45,867 nt of DNA, taken from NCBI GenBank assembly GCA_900543815.1, contig UQST01000023.1:1-45867 (forward strand), in the 5' to 3' direction. A model generated the notes under the pieces. The model was not told the DNA's origin, made no database searches, and saw only the letters and a list, made by a program, of their open reading frames with translations. The translations under genes and the position numbers were made by a program. Positions 31,601 to 39,581 of the stretch are shown here, one piece after another (the first letter of the stretch is position 1; each line of letters begins with the position of its first letter). The stretch is from an uncultured Prevotellaceae bacterium (lineage in GTDB: Bacteria > Bacteroidota > Bacteroidia > Bacteroidales > Bacteroidaceae).

Positions 31601-34096
31601 ATGAGAATCAAGTATCTGAGCCTGCTGATGGCAGCAATGCTGCTGACAGCAACTCCCAGCGTGGGCAAGGACCACAAGGAGAAGGCCAAGACGGAACAGA
31701 CCGCCAAAAAGAAGAAAGGCAAGGACGACAAGGAGAAGTCCAAGGACCAGAAGAAGGACAAGGATGCCAAGAAGGCCGACAAGAAAGGCAGGAAGGGCAA
31801 GAAAGGACAGCAGACCCAACAGCCACAGAAGCCTCAGGAGGAGAAGCCATCCATCGACCGCAAGGGACTCTTCGGCGTGACCAAGGTGAAGAACGAGTGG
31901 TTCTTCCACATCGCAGACAGCCTCATCGGCCGCGACTTCCTCACCACCACACGCTACACCACCACTCCTTCGGGCAGCGGAAAGTTTGGAGGCGAGCAGG
32001 TCAACGAGCAGACTGTGTATTTCCAGTTGGGTGCCGACGACCAGATGCTGCTGCGTGCCAACCTCATCATCAATGTAGCCGACTCCACACAGAAGATAAG
32101 CCGGGCCATCCAAATCAGTAACGAGAACCCCATCATAGGCGCTTTCAAGATAGAGAGCCACCAGAACGGGGTGTATAAGATAAAGGTGTCGCCCTTCTTC
32201 AACCAGGACAACCCTGCCCTGGGACTGCCCCAGTACGTCAAGCAAAGCTATGGTCTGCAGGGCATGCTGGGCGATATGAGCTACGTGCAGGACATCAAGT
32301 CGTTCCCAATGAACACCGAAGTGCGCATGGTGAAGACCTTTGCCGCCGGCCCCAACAGCAGTCTGCCTGCCGCACAAAGCACAGGCAAGGTGACCCTGGG
32401 ACTGAATATCAGCTTCATCCTCCTGCCCGAGCACCCCATGATGAAGCGCTATTACGACCCGCGCGTAGGCTTCTTCACCGACAGCTACACCAGCTTCACC
32501 GACGAGCAGCAGCGCGTTGAGGGCAAGAAGTTCATCACACGATGGCGCCTGGAACCACGTCCCGAGGATGTGGAGAAGATGCGCCGTGGCGAACTGGTGG
32601 AGCCCGTCAAGCCCATCATCTATTATATTGACCCTGCCACTCCCAAGCAGTGGCGCAAGTACCTGATACAGGGTGTCAACGACTGGCAGAAGGCTTTCGA
32701 GAAGGCCGGCTTCAAGAATGCCATCATAGGTAAGGAGTGGCCCGAGAACGACTCCACCATGAGCATGGAGGATGCACGCTACAGCTGCATACGCTATCTG
32801 GCCAGCCCCATCGAGAATGCTTACGGTCCCAACGTGCACGACCCACGCTCCGGCGAGATACTGGAAAGCCACATCTGCTGGTACCACAACGTGATGAGCC
32901 TGGTGCACGACTGGTATATGGTGCAGGCAAGCAGCATCGACGAGGCAGCCCGCACAATGAACTTCAGCGAGGAACTCATGGGGCAGCTCATACGCTTCGT
33001 GAGCAGTCACGAGGTGGGCCACACGCTGGGTCTGCGCCACAACTTCGGCTCTTCGAGCACGGTGCCTGTGGACAGTCTGCGCAACAAGGCATGGGTGGAG
33101 GCTCACGGACACACACCCAGCATCATGGACTATGCACGCTTCAACTATGTGGCACAGCCCGAGGACAACATCAGCCGTGCAGGCATCTTCCCCCGCATCA
33201 ACGACTATGACGAATGGGCCATCCGCTGGGGTTACACCTACCTGCCCGATGCCAAGGACGAGGATGACGACCACCGCCTGATGGAGGAGATGACTGCCAA
33301 GAGCCAGGAGAACCCACGCCTGTGGTGGGGCGACGGCGAAACCAGCCTGGGCCGACTGGATCCGCGCTGCCAGACAGAGGACCTGGGCGACGATGCCATG
33401 AAGGCCAGCACCTACGGCATACAGAATCTGAAGTATGAGATAAGCCGCCTGCCCGAGTGGACCAGCGACGACCCCAAGGACATCTACGGCGATGCGCTGG
33501 AGCGCATGTACCAGCAGATACGCGGACAGTTCCTGCGTTACTGCGGTCACGTGACACGCAACATCGGCGGAGTACTCTACACGTACCGCACCAAGGAGCA
33601 GCCCGGCGACAAGTATGTACCACAGCCTCTGGAGAAGCAGAAGGCAGCTCTCAAGTTTATGGACGAGCAGGTGCTGCACGAGCCTATGTGGCTGCGCAAC
33701 ATGAGTTACGCACAGCGCTTCACGGCCAACCCCGAAGAACTGACCCAGGGAGTGGGCACTGCTGCCATGAGGATGCTGATGGACCGCCTGGATGTGAAGA
33801 ATGAGACCTACACGCCTCAGGCTTACCTGACCGACCTCACCCGCCTGGTGTTCAGCGAAGCACGTACCGGCGAGAAGGTGTCCAACTACCGCAAGAACCT
33901 TCAGAGCCAGATGCTGGAGCACCTGCTGCGTGCCAACGGCAACAGCAATGCCTACATCCAGCCCGCTGTGCTCTATACGCTACAGCAGTTGCAGCAGCTC
34001 ACCAAGCAGGCCAAACAGTCGGCACGCGATGCTGAGAGCCGCGCCCACTGGGCACTCCTCTACGACCAGATAGGCCGCCGACTCACCTGGAAGTAA
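31601..34096 (+). CDS. Secreted zincin-like metallopeptidase (DUF5117/DUF4953 type)
   Basis: An 831-residue exported protein with a signal peptide (MRIKYLSLLMAAMLLTATPSVG). Residues about 23–85 are an unusually Lys-rich, low-complexity segment. Then come the DUF5118/DUF5117-like beta-rich regions (RDFLTTTRYT, YGLQGMLGDMSYVQ) and the catalytic zinc site HEVGHTLGLRH with H470, E471, H474 and H480. This architecture is common in Bacteroidetes periplasmic or surface peptidases whose substrates are unknown. The Lys-rich stretch could bind acidic polymer or lipopolysaccharide; that is speculation. Single-gene transcript, followed by a 15-bp inverted repeat. Confidence 0.9.
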   Translation: MRIKYLSLLMAAMLLTATPSVGKDHKEKAKTEQTAKKKKGKDDKEKSKDQKKDKDAKKADKKGRKGKKGQQTQQPQKPQEEKPSIDRKGLFGVTKVKNEWFFHIADSLIGRDFLTTTRYTTTPSGSGKFGGEQVNEQTVYFQLGADDQMLLRANLIINVADSTQKISRAIQISNENPIIGAFKIESHQNGVYKIKVSPFFNQDNPALGLPQYVKQSYGLQGMLGDMSYVQDIKSFPMNTEVRMVKTFAAGPNSSLPAAQSTGKVTLGLNISFILLPEHPMMKRYYDPRVGFFTDSYTSFTDEQQRVEGKKFITRWRLEPRPEDVEKMRRGELVEPVKPIIYYIDPATPKQWRKYLIQGVNDWQKAFEKAGFKNAIIGKEWPENDSTMSMEDARYSCIRYLASPIENAYGPNVHDPRSGEILESHICWYHNVMSLVHDWYMVQASSIDEAARTMNFSEELMGQLIRFVSSHEVGHTLGLRHNFGSSSTVPVDSLRNKAWVEAHGHTPSIMDYARFNYVAQPEDNISRAGIFPRINDYDEWAIRWGYTYLPDAKDEDDDHRLMEEMTAKSQENPRLWWGDGETSLGRLDPRCQTEDLGDDAMKASTYGIQNLKYEISRLPEWTSDDPKDIYGDALERMYQQIRGQFLRYCGHVTRNIGGVLYTYRTKEQPGDKYVPQPLEKQKAALKFMDEQVLHEPMWLRNMSYAQRFTANPEELTQGVGTAAMRMLMDRLDVKNETYTPQAYLTDLTRLVFSEARTGEKVSNYRKNLQSQMLEHLLRANGNSNAYIQPAVLYTLQQLQQLTKQAKQSARDAESRAHWALLYDQIGRRLTWK

Positions 34097-34132
34097 GAAC
34101 TCCTGCCGCCCACACGGGCCGGACAACAGAGA

Positions 34133-34212
34133 AGCAGACCCTCTGCAAGGTATCTTCCCACCCCTCCGGGCACCTCTGCCCAGAGCCAGGGAAAGCCTGC
34201 AGAGGGTCTGCT
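34133..34212. repeat. 15-bp inverted repeat after the zincin gene
   Basis: AGCAGACCCTCTGCA (34133–34147) and TGCAGAGGGTCTGCT (34198–34212) are exact reverse complements with a 50-base loop. Possibly a 3' stem or terminator; no T-run follows. Confidence 0.65.
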
Positions 34213-34520
34213 GGCATATCAGGCAGAGCGCTCCACCGCACTTTCCTCCTTTCCGTTCCTTTATTATATAGGAAAGCTACTGTTATCAGACAGAAGAGTT
34301 GCTGTTATTGGATAGAAGAGTTACAGCCATCAAACAGAAGAGTTACTGCTATCTGATAGAAGGGCTGCTGCCATAGGATAGTAAAGCCACTGCGGTGCAT
34401 CCCCCTTCGCAGCGCGCTGCGTGGGCCATCGCAATGCGGTGCGTAGGCCATCGCAGCACGCTGCGTTTTTCAGGGTAGTATGATTACTCTGCCGGCAAGG
34501 CGACTTTCCACCTCCTCTTC
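34213..34520. other. Intergenic region filled by a 22-bp array
   Basis: No coding frame supported. About 200 of the 308 bases belong to the 22-bp array at 34272–34475; the final unit runs into a T-rich CGTTTTTCAGG. Confidence 0.6.
34272..34475. repeat. 22-bp degenerate tandem array, 9 phased units
   Basis: A core of the form R-C-T-G-C recurs every 22 bp at 34279, 34301, 34323, 34345, 34367, 34389, 34411, 34433 and 34455. Units 2–5 resemble AAGAGTTACTGCTATCTGAT; the last four resemble CAGCGCGCTGCGTGGGCC and match the array at 18965–19052. The phase is kept across the change of unit type. Confidence 0.85.
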
Positions 34521-35603
34521 TTACTCCTCCATGGCAATCAGGAAGGAGATGGGGAGCCAGATATTGGACTCCTCGCGGGCCGGGGCAAAGAGGGGCGCTA
34601 TGTCTTCGGGCTCGAAGCCTGCCAGGGTGCAGCCCACCTCGGTGACCATGAAGCGCTGGTGGGGATGCCGGGAAGCATAGTCGAGGAATTCATCCACATA
34701 GGGCTGGATGGTAGTCACACCGCCCTGCATGACGGGGATGGCATAGCTCTGTCCCTGTATGCCTGTCCCCTGATGCATCTGTGCACCGAAGCGCTCCAGC
34801 GCCTCCTGGGCAATCCGGCCGGCATGAATGCCTTGCAGATTGGAACCGAAAACGAGGATGTCGGTGCCAGATATCCGCTTCAGCCTGTCGGGCGTAACGC
34901 GCAGGGGAACGGCTGGTGCGGGAGTGGAGGCGTCCTCGCCGGTGATTTCCTGATAGCTGAAGGGCGGCTGCATGTCGATACTCGCCATACTGCGGAAGCT
35001 GCTTGTATCCTGAAAGATATCGGCCCAACCGCCGCTTAGCACCTCGGGCACCACCACCTCGTTCATCAGTTTCTGCCATCGCTTGTTGATGGCAGCAGGC
35101 GTCAGTCCCATCTGCTCGGCCACTTCCTTCTGCTTGTAGCCCTCCAGCAGCACCTTTTCGGCCAGCTGCCCCATCTGCGGGTCGGCATAATGACTGGCCA
35201 CACACCATGACAGGTGGCGCAGCAGAGGGTTGCCCTCGGGGGCAGTCTGCACATACTGTAGCACCACGTCGGCTGTCTCGTCGGCCCGGCATCCGAACTC
35301 CTTATTATATGCCTTCAGCGCATCGAGCACCACGAAGTGGAATCCCCTCGCCATCCAGGTGCTCAGAGGCACGTCGGCAGGCTTGTCGAGGAGGGGGCGG
35401 AAGTGGTGGGAGAGCAATCGTATATAGTAGTCATGCGCCAGGGAGTAGAAGTCCAGTCCGGGCTTTCCACGCAACTGGTATCGGTGGTCGAAGATGTCGT
35501 AGGCACGGCGGCAATAGCGGTAGTAGTGGTCCTTGGTCACTCTGGCATCACAGGCACACAGCCCCGCCACTATCTTCTCATCATTATATCTGGTATCTCT
35601 CAT
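34521..35603 (-). CDS. Fusion: sigma-70-like regions + A1S_2505-like phage domain
   Basis: A 360-residue protein of two parts. Residues 25–105 look like sigma-70 region 2 (LSTWMARGFHFVVLDALKAY is the 2.4-like helix) and 140–183 like region 4 (YKQKEVAEQMGLTPAAINKR). Residues about 246–358 match, by eye, the A1S_2505-type phage protein family (ILVFGSNLQGIHAG, QGTGIQGQSYAIP, FMVTEVGCTLAGFEPEDIAP), which has a macro-domain-like feel, but nucleotide binding is unproved. A linker rich in Pro/Ala joins the halves. The fusion suggests transcription control gated by a ligand such as an ADP-ribose derivative; this is inference. The upstream CGTAATTTTGC is a strong -7 element. Divergent from the VWA gene. 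Confidence 0.8.
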   Translation of the reverse strand: MRDTRYNDEKIVAGLCACDARVTKDHYYRYCRRAYDIFDHRYQLRGKPGLDFYSLAHDYYIRLLSHHFRPLLDKPADVPLSTWMARGFHFVVLDALKAYNKEFGCRADETADVVLQYVQTAPEGNPLLRHLSWCVASHYADPQMGQLAEKVLLEGYKQKEVAEQMGLTPAAINKRWQKLMNEVVVPEVLSGGWADIFQDTSSFRSMASIDMQPPFSYQEITGEDASTPAPAVPLRVTPDRLKRISGTDILVFGSNLQGIHAGRIAQEALERFGAQMHQGTGIQGQSYAIPVMQGGVTTIQPYVDEFLDYASRHPHQRFMVTEVGCTLAGFEPEDIAPLFAPAREESNIWLPISFLIAMEE

Positions 35604-35636
35604 GCTGTCTGGTTTTAGGTTTCATCGTTACGGCTG

Positions 35637-35644
35637 CAAAATTA
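35637..35644 (-). promoter_or_regulatory. -7 element of the sigma-like fusion gene
   Basis: Minus strand TAATTTTG within CGTAATTTTGCAGC, identical over 14 bases to the uvrB promoter. The leader is about 28 bases. Confidence 0.6.
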
Positions 35645-35779
35645 CGGCACGCGAGAAGCGGAATGCAAGTTTTTTGCAGAAAATTTTTCATCGCGGTTGA
35701 TTTTTTCCTCCTGCCGTCTTCTTATCAGACAGAGAGAGTTCAAAAGAGATTGTCCAACCATTTAACATGAACAAGAGAT

Positions 35780-36442
35780 ATGGACGCACAGAAAGAAACA
35801 GAAAAGAGAGTCATCAACCTCATCATCGCAGACGAGTCGGGCAGCATGAGTGTCATCAGGGACACAACGCTGGCCGGACTCAATGAGACCATCACCACCT
35901 GCCAGAAGATGCAGGAGAAGTTCCCCACGATGGAGCAGCGCATCACGCTCATCACCTTCGACAGCAACCACACGAAGGTGATTTTCGACAACATCCCAGC
36001 CCTGGAGGCCAAGCCACTGAGCCAGAAAGACTATGTGCCGGGAGCCGCCACACCACTCTATGATGCCATAGGACAGGCCATCACGAAGACTTATGCACAG
36101 ACCGAGAAGACGGACAATGTGCTGGTGACCATACTGACAGACGGCGAGGAGAACAGTTCTACGAAGTTCGACCTGAAGATGGTGAAGAGGCTCATTGACA
36201 AGCAGAAGGAGCAGGGCTGGACGTTCACCTTCATCGGCACAGACAACCTGGACGTGGAGGGAATGGCGCACCAGATGGGCATCGATAGTTGCTTCAGTTT
36301 CCGCCAGGACGATGCATCCACCGGCGCAATGTTTGCCATGGATAGCGCCTGCCGCGCCAGATTCTGCGCACGAGTATCCCGTGATGAAAGAATCGACGAT
36401 GCCAAATACTTCGTCGAAGAGGATGAAGGGAAGGAGGAATGA
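35780..36442 (+). CDS. VWA-domain protein
   Basis: A 220-residue cytoplasmic protein that is essentially one von Willebrand factor A domain. The metal-ion-dependent adhesion site is intact: DESGSMS (DxSxS, about residues 18–24), a Thr in GAATPLYDAI and an Asp in LTDGEENSS. No signal peptide. A C-terminal acidic tail (EEDEGKEE) follows. Such stand-alone VWA proteins often work with AAA ATPases or in tellurite/stress clusters; no partner ATPase is adjacent, and the nearest gene is the divergent sigma-like fusion. The ribosome-binding region is A+T/purine-rich (AAGAGAT). The stop codon lies in the first unit of a 44-bp repeat. Confidence 0.88.
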   Translation: MDAQKETEKRVINLIIADESGSMSVIRDTTLAGLNETITTCQKMQEKFPTMEQRITLITFDSNHTKVIFDNIPALEAKPLSQKDYVPGAATPLYDAIGQAITKTYAQTEKTDNVLVTILTDGEENSSTKFDLKMVKRLIDKQKEQGWTFTFIGTDNLDVEGMAHQMGIDSCFSFRQDDASTGAMFAMDSACRARFCARVSRDERIDDAKYFVEEDEGKEE

Positions 36443-36568
36443 TGCTCCTTTAGCCTAAGAATAAGGAAAAGGAGAGTGTCGAATGACGATCCTTTGACTA
36501 TAGAATAAGGAGAGGGAGAAGAGCGAATGTCGCTTCTTCAGCCGAAGAATAAGAGAAACGAAAATGCC
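36437..36568. repeat. 44-bp tandem array (2 × 22 bp), exactly 3 units
   Basis: Units 36437–36480, 36481–36524 and 36525–36568 are each exactly 44 bp. Each splits into two 22-bp halves that start with GAAT: a half with TCCTTT or TTCTTC and a half with AAGGAG-like purines, which can pair with each other. The first base is in the last sense codon of the VWA gene and the last bases enter the terminator stem. Confidence 0.85.
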
Positions 36569-36605
36569 CCGCGCTGGATTCCATTCGGACCAGCGCGGGG
36601 CATTT
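36562..36605. terminator. Bidirectional terminator, VWA / metallophosphoesterase
   Basis: AAATGCCCCGCGCTGG (36562–36577) and its exact reverse complement (36590–36605) form a 16-bp stem with a 12-base loop, ending in T-rich sequence on the plus strand and a C-GTTTCTC stretch on the minus strand. It lies between two convergent stop codons. Confidence 0.85.
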
Positions 36606-36608
36606 GCT

Positions 36609-37595
36609 TTATTTGCCGCAGAGTGTGAGGAGGGTTATCTCGGGACGGGCGCCGATGCGCATGGGCAACGTGCCGCCCAAACCGATGTTCACATACAATG
36701 TCTGACTGCCTTCGTCATACCTGCCATCGCATTCGGGATAGATCCACTTGCTGGGCGTGAAACCCATCAGGCGCATCTGCATCGCATGGGTGTGGCCGCT
36801 CAGCGTGAGGGGGATATGGGTCTGCCTCACCACCTCGGCACGCCAATGGCTGGGATCATGGCTCAAGAGAATACTGAACAGCCCTTCTGTACCTGCCATC
36901 GCTTCGGCAAGCCGTCCGCGACGGATTATCCTGTGAGCACCACAACTTTGGTTTTCCACGCCAATGACAGCCATACTGTCGGCTCCTCTGTGTACGATGA
37001 GATGCTCGTTGAGCAGAAGTCGCCACCCCAGTTCATCCCGCTCCATCTCCTGCAGGCGCTCCACCTTCTGCTGCCTCTCACGGGCTGGAAGATGAGACTC
37101 ATAGGGGTCGTAATCATGATTACCCATGATGCTCACCACTCCGTCCTTGGCCTGCAACTGCTTCAGGATAGGCAGCAAGGGTTCCAGCTCGGTATAGTCG
37201 CGCGAAACGAGGTCGCCTGTGAAGCAGATCAAATCGGGCTTAAGCGCATTGATGTCGCTCACCACCTGCATCAGCCGCTTCTTCTCGTTGAGCCATCCAT
37301 CCAGATGCCAGTCGCTGATGTGCACTATCCTGTAACCGCGAAAAGCCTCCGGCACCCGCCTGTCATTATAGGTCCACTCCTTCACCTCCCAGCGGAAGCG
37401 GCCCACCCAATGCCCGTAGGCATAGGCACTCCACCAGGCTGCCAGCAACAGCACACTACCCCACGCAAACGGTCTCCAGGCTATCTGCACATGGGACCAC
37501 CGCCCCACCAACCAGCACAAAGCCCACACCACCTGCGGTACCAGCAGCCAGAAAAGGCTGACCATCAAGGCAAACAAAACCATAAAACTCCTCAT
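36609..37595 (-). CDS. Membrane-anchored metallophosphoesterase
   Basis: A 328-residue calcineurin-like phosphoesterase of the YaeI/YkuE type. Two N-terminal membrane helices (about 4–30 and 43–62) anchor it. The catalytic core has all five motifs: ISDWHLDG, CFTGDLVSRD, SIMGNHDY, LLSHDPSHW and LSGHTHAMQ, giving the two-metal site. In other bacteria this family hydrolyses lipid A precursors or phospholipid heads; the substrate here is unknown. The start is set by the first membrane helix. Its leader, if the -7 element at 37845 is used, is about 250 bases and contains a 22-bp-period array. Confidence 0.9.
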   Translation of the reverse strand: MRSFMVLFALMVSLFWLLVPQVVWALCWLVGRWSHVQIAWRPFAWGSVLLLAAWWSAYAYGHWVGRFRWEVKEWTYNDRRVPEAFRGYRIVHISDWHLDGWLNEKKRLMQVVSDINALKPDLICFTGDLVSRDYTELEPLLPILKQLQAKDGVVSIMGNHDYDPYESHLPARERQQKVERLQEMERDELGWRLLLNEHLIVHRGADSMAVIGVENQSCGAHRIIRRGRLAEAMAGTEGLFSILLSHDPSHWRAEVVRQTHIPLTLSGHTHAMQMRLMGFTPSKWIYPECDGRYDEGSQTLYVNIGLGGTLPMRIGARPEITLLTLCGK

Positions 37596-37653
37596 CTCTC
37601 TCTTCCTTATTATCTTCTTCCCTCGTCCTCACAGGATTTCTCCCACCTCCCTC

Positions 37654-37741
37654 ATTGGGCTGAAGCACGTTTTCAGTTTGGACGAAAGACGCCACTCATC
37701 TGGCAGGATCGTTTCCTCCTATTGGGCAGAATCCTCCACCT
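37654..37741. repeat. 22-bp degenerate array, 4 units
   Basis: Units 37654–37675, 37676–37697, 37698–37719 and 37720–37741 share TTGG/CTGG followed by a GAA or GGA at a fixed offset (ATTGGGCTGAAG, GTTTGGACGAAAG, ATCTGGCAGGAT, TATTGGGCAGAAT). TTTGGACGAAAGA also occurs in the 26897–27146 array. Confidence 0.6.
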
Positions 37742-37844
37742 GATTATATCTAACCATCATTCCCATCTCCCCGAATCGTCATCCTCTTCAACCCAAACCT
37801 TATACCTTATTATATATATCCCCCCTCCGAAGCGTTCCGACCCG

Positions 37845-37852
37845 CAAAGATA
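37845..37852 (-). promoter_or_regulatory. -7 element, probable metallophosphoesterase promoter
   Basis: Minus strand TATCTTTG followed by CGGGTCGG. It is about 250 bases upstream of the start codon at 37595, so the leader would be long. Confidence 0.45.
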
Positions 37853-38112
37853 AGCCTTTTCCATTGTCCCACACTCTTCCCTCCGCACTTTTCACCATCA
37901 GCCTACACTTCCACCTCTAAGACGGCCAACCATCTTCCCCAATCCCATCCTCCACCCACACCTCTACCGCATAAGCGCCAAGTGATTTGCCTCAAAAGCA
38001 CCAACCAGAATGCCACAAAAACGCCAAACTCGCCTTGTGATCATACAGCTATCGGCATCTTTTGGACAATCGCAGCAGAAGTCATTCCCAGGCCACTCAC
38101 CTTCCCTTCACT

Positions 38113-38226
38113 CGACAAAAGTGTGACAATGCGCAAAAAATGCGGATGAAGCATGGTTATATCATGAAGTATTTGTACCTTTGCTTTCGTCAAAAGTGTG
38201 ACAAAACACAGAAAATGCGAATATGG
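38113..38226. repeat. Direct repeat flanking the ATPase promoter
   Basis: Two related ~37-base copies (about 38113–38150 and 38189–38226) share CAAAAGTGTGACA, then a CGCA/CACA and AAAATGCG word. They sit about 76 bases apart, one on each side of the -7 element at 38176, and the second runs into the ATPase start codon. Confidence 0.7.
38176..38183 (+). promoter_or_regulatory. -7 element of the AAA_14 ATPase
   Basis: TACCTTTG, full match to TAnnTTTG, 40 bases before the ATG at 38223 and bracketed by the GTGTGAC direct repeat. Confidence 0.6.
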
Positions 38227-39476
38227 AAATACAGCGTCAGATACATCTCAACAGGCTTATAGCCCGCCAGGGCAACGGAATGATCAAAGTCATCACCGGC
38301 ATGCGTAGGTGCGGCAAATCATATCTGCTCTTCACCCTGTTCCACAACTACCTGTTGCAACAAGGGGTAGATGAACAGCACATCATCAAGGTTGACCTTG
38401 AAGACCGCAGAAACGCGGCACTTCGAGACCCTGACGCATTGCTCGCCTTCATCGACTCCAGAATGACCGACCACCGTCAGTACTATATCCTGCTGGATGA
38501 AGTACAACTTGTGTCAGAGTTCGAAGATGTTCTCAACAGTTATCTCAAGGTGCCCAATGCCGATGTCTATGTCACAGGCAGCAACGCCAGGTTCCTGTCC
38601 AAAGATATCATCACAGAGTTCAGAGGCCGGGGCGACGAGATTCACATCACTCCCCTTAGTTTCCAGGAATTCATATCCGTCAAACAAGGAGACCGCGAGA
38701 TGCTGCTATACGAATACATGACGTATGGCGGACTGCCCCAAATAGTGTCCATGACAGATACCCAACAAAAGATTGAGTACCTCAAGGGGCTGTTCACACA
38801 CACCTACATACGTGACATCAAGGAACGTTATGAGATTCAGAAAGACGATGATCTGGAGGAACTTATCAGCCTGATTGCCTCCAACATCGGCAGTCTCACC
38901 AATCCCACCAAGCTGGAAAACAGCTTCAAGTCCATCAAGAAAAGCAATCTGTCCAGGGATACCATCAAGAATTATCTCGACTTCCTTCAGGATGCCTTCC
39001 TCATCGAAAAAGCCATCAGGTACGATATCAAGGGCAAGAAATACATTGATACCCCATCCAAGTACTATTTCTCCGACCTTGGACTTCGCAACGCCCGTCT
39101 TGACTTCCGCCAGACGGAATTCACCCACCTCCTTGAGAACACCATCTACAATGAGTTGCGCTTGAGAGGCTTTTCCGTTGATGTGGGACAAATTCCAGTG
39201 GTGGAGGCGGGAGAGGAAGGCAAGCGCCAACGCTCCATCCTGGAAGTGGATTTTGTCTGCAACCAGGGCTATAAGCGCTACTACATCCAGTCTGCCTATG
39301 CACTCCCCACTGAGGAGAAGATGAAACAGGAGCTCAACTCATTGCTGAAGATCAAGGACAACTTCATGAAATACGTCATTGTGGGCACCCCTACCCCCAC
39401 CTATCAGAATGAGAACGGCATCGTCATCATGAACATCTACGACTTCCTCATGAACTCCAGCAACCTTGCACTCTGA
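38223..39476 (+). CDS. AAA_14/DUF4143 family ATPase
   Basis: A 417-residue ATPase with Walker A GMRRCGKS (26–33) and Walker B YYILLDEVQ with D92/E93, followed by a sensor VTGSNARFLS. The C-terminal DUF4143 part contains a restriction-fold-like E-x-D…Q pattern (ILEVDFVC…YYIQSAYAL, about 338–358). These proteins are abundant and multicopy in Bacteroidales; their role is unknown, with suggestions from DNA handling to conflict systems. The start ATG is fixed by the conserved MEIQRQIHLNRLI N-terminus. Monocistronic, ending at a strong terminator shared with the convergent GH36 gene. Confidence 0.92.
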   Translation: MEIQRQIHLNRLIARQGNGMIKVITGMRRCGKSYLLFTLFHNYLLQQGVDEQHIIKVDLEDRRNAALRDPDALLAFIDSRMTDHRQYYILLDEVQLVSEFEDVLNSYLKVPNADVYVTGSNARFLSKDIITEFRGRGDEIHITPLSFQEFISVKQGDREMLLYEYMTYGGLPQIVSMTDTQQKIEYLKGLFTHTYIRDIKERYEIQKDDDLEELISLIASNIGSLTNPTKLENSFKSIKKSNLSRDTIKNYLDFLQDAFLIEKAIRYDIKGKKYIDTPSKYYFSDLGLRNARLDFRQTEFTHLLENTIYNELRLRGFSVDVGQIPVVEAGEEGKRQRSILEVDFVCNQGYKRYYIQSAYALPTEEKMKQELNSLLKIKDNFMKYVIVGTPTPTYQNENGIVIMNIYDFLMNSSNLAL

Positions 39477-39497
39477 CCCATCAGCCCGTAAACAAGA

Positions 39498-39558
39498 AAA
39501 AGGCGCCTCTGCCCATGCCTCCCGCCTGTGGGGAGAATCATTGGCAGAGGCGCCTTTT
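39498..39558. terminator. Bidirectional terminator, ATPase / GH36
   Basis: AAAAGGCGCCTCTGCC (39498–39513) and its exact reverse complement (39543–39558) form a 16-bp stem, with T-rich sequence following on both strands. Lies between convergent stop codons. Confidence 0.88.
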
Positions 39559-39581
39559 CTCTTTGTTCCTTGTCTTGCCGC

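Larger units (their letters stand above)
37596..38222. other. Long divergent intergenic region
   Basis: 627 bases with no supported gene. It holds a 22-bp array (37654–37741), the presumed metallophosphoesterase promoter (37845–37852), a looser 23-bp spaced CCAA series (37978, 38001, 38024), a direct repeat (38113–38226) and the ATPase promoter. The plus strand is markedly C-rich and G-poor. Confidence 0.55.
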
